Origin: Phycisphaeraceae bacterium
Lineage (GTDB): Bacteria; Planctomycetota; Phycisphaerae; Phycisphaerales; Phycisphaeraceae
DNA: 64,000 bases
Direction: 5' to 3'
Assembly (NCBI GenBank): GCA_029260615.1
Contig: JAJDCX010000035.1
Coordinates: forward strand, 1 to 64,000
The notes beneath the pieces are model-generated. The model had not been told where the DNA came from, did not search any database, and saw nothing but the letters and a program-made list of their open reading frames with translations. The position numbers were made by a program, and so were the translations under genes. Numbering within the stretch: position 1 is the stretch's first letter; every line of letters starts with the position of its first letter. Of this stretch, positions 59,037-64,000 are shown one piece after another.

Positions 59037-59110
59037 GCCCTCGTAGCTCAGTTGGATAGAGCAATGCTTTCCTAAAGCATAGGTCATAGGTTCGAATCCT
59101 ATCGAGGGCA
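59037..59110 (+). tRNA. tRNA-Arg(CCT)
   Basis: GCCCTCG..GCTC..GAGC..ATGCT TTCCTAA AGCAT..ATAGG TTCGAAT CCTAT CGAGGGC-A; anticodon CCT. Confidence 0.96.
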
Positions 59111-59142
59111 CTTTCTGACACCTGTCTCGGGCCGGGGCCAAC

Positions 59143-60093
59143 TTAATCGCGTCGGGGCCTGGCGGCCCAGTGCATCTTCTGGGCGAGCATGGTCCAGTAG
59201 CTGTAGTCGGGGTTGTGGATCAGGCGGACCGTGTGGGTGTGGCGGGTGACCAGGATCTGCTGGCCGGCCTGGAGGTGGAAGGATTCCTGGCCATCGATCA
59301 CGAGGGTGGTGCCAGCGTTGACGGCATGCATCGCCAACCAGAGCTCGTAGTTCGCATTGAGAACAATCGGGCGGAAGGCGAGCGACTGCGGGCAGATTGG
59401 CGTGACCGTCAGCGCATCGACACCCGGGCTGACGATCGGGCCACCGGCCGCCATGTTGTAAGCGGTCGAACCCGAGGGGGTCGAAATGATAACGCCGTCA
59501 CCTGCGAAACGAGTGGCACTGGTGTGCGAGAGCTTGGGTTCTATGGCCAGCTCGATTTCCACCATGCGGTAAGGCGGGCCCGAGGTCACGACGGCGTCAT
59601 TCATAGCTACCGCGTGGAAGACCGGTTCGGGCATGGGTTCATCGTTGTCACCCCACTCCGGGCTGCCGGCGGGGTAAACCTTGACATCCAGAACCACACG
59701 TTCGCTGGTCCTGCATCGGCCACCAATGACCGCGTCCCAGTGGGTCTTGACGCTGTCGATGGTGAACTCGGCGAGGAAGCCGAGCTTCCCGAAGTTGATG
59801 CCAAGCAACGGCACATCCAGGTCGATCGTGGCGCGTGCCTGGGAGAGAAATGTGCCGTCGCCGCCTAAGACCAGCGCCAGGTCAGCAGCCGGCAGTGTCT
59901 TCACAAAGTCACGGGTCATCTTGGCGGTATCAACTTCGGCCACCACCTCGGCACGCTCGTCGAGCCAGGGCTCGAATCCGCGCAGGGCCTGGGGGACGTG
60001 CTGCTTGCTGTGGTTGGCGAGGATCAGCACACGCGGCCGCTCTGGCAACTTGCTGGGTGCTTGGGTATGGGCATTGGGGTCGGCATCGGACAT
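59143..60093 (-). CDS. nadK: NAD(+)/NADH kinase
   Basis: 'LALVLGGDGTFLSQAR', 'GINFGKLGFLAEF', 'ATRFAGDGVIISTPSGSTAYNMAAGGPIVSPGVDALTVTPICPQSLAFRPIV'. Confidence 0.95.
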   Translation of the reverse strand: MSDADPNAHTQAPSKLPERPRVLILANHSKQHVPQALRGFEPWLDERAEVVAEVDTAKMTRDFVKTLPAADLALVLGGDGTFLSQARATIDLDVPLLGINFGKLGFLAEFTIDSVKTHWDAVIGGRCRTSERVVLDVKVYPAGSPEWGDNDEPMPEPVFHAVAMNDAVVTSGPPYRMVEIELAIEPKLSHTSATRFAGDGVIISTPSGSTAYNMAAGGPIVSPGVDALTVTPICPQSLAFRPIVLNANYELWLAMHAVNAGTTLVIDGQESFHLQAGQQILVTRHTHTVRLIHNPDYSYWTMLAQKMHWAARPRRD

Positions 60094-60254
60094 GACGTCA
60101 GTTATACCCCCTGCCGATCCGCTTGGACAACAACATAGTGTTGGCTGGGCTCGATTTAGCCGATGATTGGGGGCATAGCCCCAGGGGCTTCACCGCCCGG
60201 ACCGACAGGCAAATAGGGCACCCACAGCAACCACCACTAAGGGTAAGATTAACC

Positions 60255-61229
60255 GTGTTAGCACTGACGTTTGACGGCAACCAACCCCAGATCGAATCCA
60301 ATCGCAACGAGCCCACGCCCGTCTCCGGCGACGCCCTGATCCGCCCCACACGCATGGGCATCTGCGCCACCGATCTGGAGTTGTGCAAGGGCTACATGGA
60401 TTTCACCGGCGTGCTGGGTCACGAATTCGTCGGGGTGGTCGAATCGGTTGCCGACCGCAAGGACAACAAGTGGGTCGGCAAGCGCGTGGTCGGGACGATC
60501 AATTGCGTCTGCGGCAAATGTGATATGTGCAAGGCCGGTCTCCGCGAACACTGCCGGGAACGGACCGTGCTGGGGATCGCCGGGCGGGACGGGTGCTTCG
60601 CCGAGCGGTTCACCCTGCCGGTGTGGAACCTGATTGAGGTGCCTGAGAATATCGACGACGACCACGCGGTGTTTACCGAACCCCTGGCGGCGGCGTATCA
60701 GATCGTGCGCCAGCTCACCGTCGAGGGGCGGCCGTACATCACGGTCCTGGGTGACGGCCGGCTGGGCCTGCTGTGCGCCCAGGTGATGAGCCAACTCAAC
60801 GCCACCGTACGCTGCGTTGGTAAGCACACCGAGAAACTTCAACTCTGTGAAAAATGGGGCGTCAAGCACCGGCTGCTCGAAGATGTCGGCCTGCGCAACG
60901 ACCAGGACATCGTCGTGGACTGCACCGGATCGCCCAGTGGAATTACCACAGCGATGGGCATGGTCCGGCCACGCGGCACGATCGTGATGAAGACCACCGT
61001 CGCACTGCAGGCCCAAAAGGAGCCGGCCGACCTTTCGCCGTTGGTCATCAACGAGATCAACCTGATCGGCAGCCGATGCGGGCCGTTCAGCGAGGCGCTT
61101 GCCGGTCTATCCAGTGAAAAGATAGACGTGTTAAGCCTGATAAGCCGGCGTGCGAAGCTGGCAGACGCGGCCGATGCGCTCAAGACCGCTGCCAAATCCG
61201 ATGTGATTAAGGTGCTGCTGGAGCCGTGA
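60255..61229 (+). CDS. zinc-dependent MDR alcohol dehydrogenase family protein (GTG start likely)
   Basis: 'MGICATDLELCKGYMDFTGVLGHEFVGVVES', structural Zn 'CVCGKCDMCKAGLREHC', 'VLGDGRLGLLCAQV'. Confidence 0.88.
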   Translation: MLALTFDGNQPQIESNRNEPTPVSGDALIRPTRMGICATDLELCKGYMDFTGVLGHEFVGVVESVADRKDNKWVGKRVVGTINCVCGKCDMCKAGLREHCRERTVLGIAGRDGCFAERFTLPVWNLIEVPENIDDDHAVFTEPLAAAYQIVRQLTVEGRPYITVLGDGRLGLLCAQVMSQLNATVRCVGKHTEKLQLCEKWGVKHRLLEDVGLRNDQDIVVDCTGSPSGITTAMGMVRPRGTIVMKTTVALQAQKEPADLSPLVINEINLIGSRCGPFSEALAGLSSEKIDVLSLISRRAKLADAADALKTAAKSDVIKVLLEP

Positions 61230-62127
61230 CAACCGGGTCGATCTGTCCGCCGAGTATCCCCGTCACCAGCATCAACGCCACCACCACCGCGACCACGATC
61301 CGGTAATACCCAAAGACGGACATCCCGTGTTTCTTCAGGTAGCTGACCATCCACTTCACCGCCATGACGGCAGAGATGAAGGCGAAGAGGAAGCCGATAA
61401 ACATTTCTGTGATGCCGTAGTGTTCAAGCATGATTGGACCGTGCTTAAGCCCGTCGTAGCAGGTCGCCGCCCCGAGCGTGACCGCGCCCAGCAGGAAACT
61501 AAATTCGACCGCAGCCGCCAGCCGCAGCCCAACCAGCACGCCGGCAACGATCGTAACCAGGCTACGTGACACGCCCGGCCACATCGCGATGCATTGCGCG
61601 AACCCCACGATCAACGCCAGCCGCCAAGTCAGGTTCATCAGGCCGAACCCTTCATGTGGCGTGACCCCGCCGCGATGCCCACGATGCCCCCGCCACCGAT
61701 CCGCCAGGAGGATCACCGCCCCACCGATCAGCCACGCAGCCACAACCGGCCAGGGGCCGAACAGGTATTCCTTAATCAGATCATTTAGCGTCAACCCGAC
61801 CAAAGCCGCCGGAACAAACCCGGCCAAGAGGTTGACCACCAGCCTCCGCCCCAACGGGTCACGTCCCATCAGCCCCACCGCCATCTGCCTCATCCGCCCG
61901 GCATACAGGCCAAGCACCGCCACGATCGCCCCCGCCTGGATGCAGATCGCGTAAGCGTCCGCCGCCACCTTCGCATCCTCCGAACCCGTCGCCAACCCCA
62001 GGAGCTCCTGAACAATCAATAGATGCCCCGTCGAGCTGACCGGCAGGTACTCCGTGAGCCCCTCGACCATCCCCAACAATATCGCTTGCCACCAGGTCAT
62101 CGCCGCTCCCAAATAATGAATTCGCAC
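61207..62127 (-). CDS. uppP: undecaprenyl-diphosphatase
   Basis: 'QAILLGMVEGLTEYLPVSSTGHLLIVQELLG', 'MWPGVSRSLVTIVAGVLVGL'. Confidence 0.95.
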   Translation of the reverse strand: MRIHYLGAAMTWWQAILLGMVEGLTEYLPVSSTGHLLIVQELLGLATGSEDAKVAADAYAICIQAGAIVAVLGLYAGRMRQMAVGLMGRDPLGRRLVVNLLAGFVPAALVGLTLNDLIKEYLFGPWPVVAAWLIGGAVILLADRWRGHRGHRGGVTPHEGFGLMNLTWRLALIVGFAQCIAMWPGVSRSLVTIVAGVLVGLRLAAAVEFSFLLGAVTLGAATCYDGLKHGPIMLEHYGITEMFIGFLFAFISAVMAVKWMVSYLKKHGMSVFGYYRIVVAVVVALMLVTGILGGQIDPVVTAPAAP

Positions 62128-62254
62128 ATCTACCGACGATAGTCTCTATCGGCCGGACCCCGCCTTGCTAAATACCCTGCTGTATGGGAATTAGACAGCC
62201 TATCCGGCCTTGCCTTGACAACTTACCGTTGATATCATCTGTTTATCCGGATTA

Positions 62255-64000
62255 ATGGATGTTTCTCTAAGCCCCGCTTCTGACCACGAAATCCCACCCC
62301 GAGCCACCTCGGGCAAACGACTGGCACCCAGAATGAGCAAGTTCACCGACCAACTGGAAAACCGTGTGCTGATCCTTGACGGCGCGATGGGCACCTCCAT
62401 CCATGCCATCGAGGACTTGGAGCTTGAGCGAGACTACCTCGGACGGGAAAACTGTACCGAGGTGCTGCTTCTGACACGTCCCGAGGTGATCCAACAGATC
62501 CACGAGACATTCCTTGAAGCCGGGGCTGACGCGGTCGAAACCGACTCGTTTAATACCAGCATCCACACCATGGAAGACCAGGATTTATCCGACCGGGTCC
62601 ATGAGCTGAACAAGCTGGCGGCCCAGGTCGCGCGCAAAGCATGCGATAAATATACGACCCCGCAGAAGCCTCGGTTCGTCGTCGGCTCGATAGGCCCGGG
62701 CACCAAGCTCATCACGCTTGGCAACATCGACTGGGACACGATGCACGCCAGCTATGCCGAGCAGGTCCGTGGCCTGATTGATGGCGGGGCGGATGTGCTG
62801 TTGATCGAAACGGCGCAGGACATCCTCCAGGTCAAGTGCGTTATCTCAGCGGCGCTCGACGTCCTTAAAGAAAAGGGCCTCACCCCCGACACCGGCGATA
62901 ACGATGGCGACATCCCGATCATGGTGCAGGTCACGATCGAACAGTTCGGCACCACACTGATCGGGACCGACATTGCAGGCGTCGCAGCGGCTTTGCGTGA
63001 GTTGCCGATCTTGTCCCTTGGGATGAACTGCGCCACCGGCCCCGCGGAGATGGCTGAACACGTCAACTACCTCGGCAAGCACTGGCCGGGCAAGCTGAGC
63101 CTGCTGCCCAACGCCGGCCTCCCCGCCCTGGTGGATGGTCAAACCGTTTTCCCGCTTCAGCCCGAGCCGTTCGGCAAGAAGGTCGCCGAGTACGTCCAGA
63201 GCTGTGGTATCAATATCGTCGGTGGGTGCTGTGGCACGACACCGCAACACATCGCCCAACTCGCCGAAGCGATCGGAGATCGCGCCCCCACCAGAGTAAC
63301 CAAAGAGCCTTGGAAACCCGCGATTTCCTCGCTGATGGGCGCGGTCGAGTACCGCCAGGACCTCTCGATCCTCAACGTCGGCGAACGCACCAATGCGTCG
63401 GGGTCAAGGAAATTCAAACGTCTGCTGGAAGAAGAAAACTGGGACGAGATCATGAGCCTGGCGCGTGAGATGGTGCGTGAGGGTTCGCATGTGATCGATG
63501 TCAACGTCGACTACGCCGGGCGAGACAACGTTAAGGACATGGACCAAGTCGTCGGGCTGTTGGTCCAGCAGGTAAACGCGCCTTTGATGCTCGACTCGAC
63601 CCAGCCGGCGACGATCGAGGCCGGGCTCAAGCGGGCCGGCGGCAAGTGCATCATCAACTCGGCGAACCTGGAAGACGGCGAAGAGAAGTTCGCGTTGATG
63701 TGCAACCTCGCCAAGACCTACGGCGCGGGGTTGGTGCTGGGCACGATCGACGAAGACCCCGAGGAGGCGATGGCGCGCACCGCCGACCGTAAAATCGAGA
63801 TCGCGCAGCGGATGTTCAAGCTGGCTACCGAGCAGCACGGGCTCGCGCCGGATGATCTGATGTTTGACCCACTGGTGCTACCGATCTCGACCGGGATGGA
63901 GAAGGATCGTCGCAGCGCCCTTGAGACGATCCAAGGCACACGTCGGATCGCCGAGGCCTTCCCTAAGTGCCAAATCACCTGCGGGCTCAGCAACGTCAGC
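62255..64000 (+). CDS. metH: methionine synthase (cobalamin-dependent), 5' part; runs off the window
   Basis: 'RVLILDGAMGTSIHAIEDLELERDYLGRENCTEVLLLTRPEVIQQIH', 'GGCCGTTPQHIAQLAEAI', then pterin-binding 'LNVGERTNASGSRKFKRLLEEENW'; not in the ORF track because it lacks a stop. Confidence 0.96.
   Translation, partial: MDVSLSPASDHEIPPRATSGKRLAPRMSKFTDQLENRVLILDGAMGTSIHAIEDLELERDYLGRENCTEVLLLTRPEVIQQIHETFLEAGADAVETDSFNTSIHTMEDQDLSDRVHELNKLAAQVARKACDKYTTPQKPRFVVGSIGPGTKLITLGNIDWDTMHASYAEQVRGLIDGGADVLLIETAQDILQVKCVISAALDVLKEKGLTPDTGDNDGDIPIMVQVTIEQFGTTLIGTDIAGVAAALRELPILSLGMNCATGPAEMAEHVNYLGKHWPGKLSLLPNAGLPALVDGQTVFPLQPEPFGKKVAEYVQSCGINIVGGCCGTTPQHIAQLAEAIGDRAPTRVTKEPWKPAISSLMGAVEYRQDLSILNVGERTNASGSRKFKRLLEEENWDEIMSLAREMVREGSHVIDVNVDYAGRDNVKDMDQVVGLLVQQVNAPLMLDSTQPATIEAGLKRAGGKCIINSANLEDGEEKFALMCNLAKTYGAGLVLGTIDEDPEEAMARTADRKIEIAQRMFKLATEQHGLAPDDLMFDPLVLPISTGMEKDRRSALETIQGTRRIAEAFPKCQITCGLSNVS

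Overview
The window is about 64 kb of GC-rich chromosome, most likely from a planctomycete (Phycisphaerae-like). That lineage call is an inference from LEPR-XLL signatures, planctomycete-style pseudopilins and general gene content. Main blocks: (1) housekeeping and metabolic genes: class II aldolase, LysM lipoprotein, aat, Sel1-repeat protein, serine hydrolase. (2) A complete Tad/Flp pilus locus on the minus strand (about 4.8-16.2 kb). It includes two tandem Flp pilin genes shorter than the supplied ORF cutoff, and an appended AAA+ ATPase/TPR/lipoprotein trio. A divergent sigma factor and a TadG-like gene follow on the plus strand. (3) An accessory region (about 19-33 kb) with a histidine kinase and a GGDEF/EAL regulator, a hemerythrin, and an unusual electron-transfer operon: cupredoxin, diheme cytochrome fused to an ethylbenzene-dehydrogenase-like heme domain, and a COX3-like protein with an internal cytochrome c domain. 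No oxidase subunit I or II is visible. Inward-facing RNA-gene 3' end remnants, an IS3 remnant and a decayed integrase lie at its edges or inside it. (4) A giant LEPR-XLL beta-helix surface protein. (5) A tightly overlapping minus-strand operon: glycosyltransferases, ABC exporter, two APH-like kinases, pseudopilin, secreted nuclease. (6) An NtrC-type two-component pair, an RTX/PPC surface protein, an ECF sigma/anti-sigma pair, two tRNA-Arg genes, an ABC-F protein, NAD kinase, an MDR dehydrogenase, UppP and the 5' part of metH. No CRISPR array or recognised antiphage system was found. The best candidates for something undescribed are the electron-transfer operon with the COX3-cytochrome c insertion, and the pseudopilin/nuclease genes coupled to the glycan operon.
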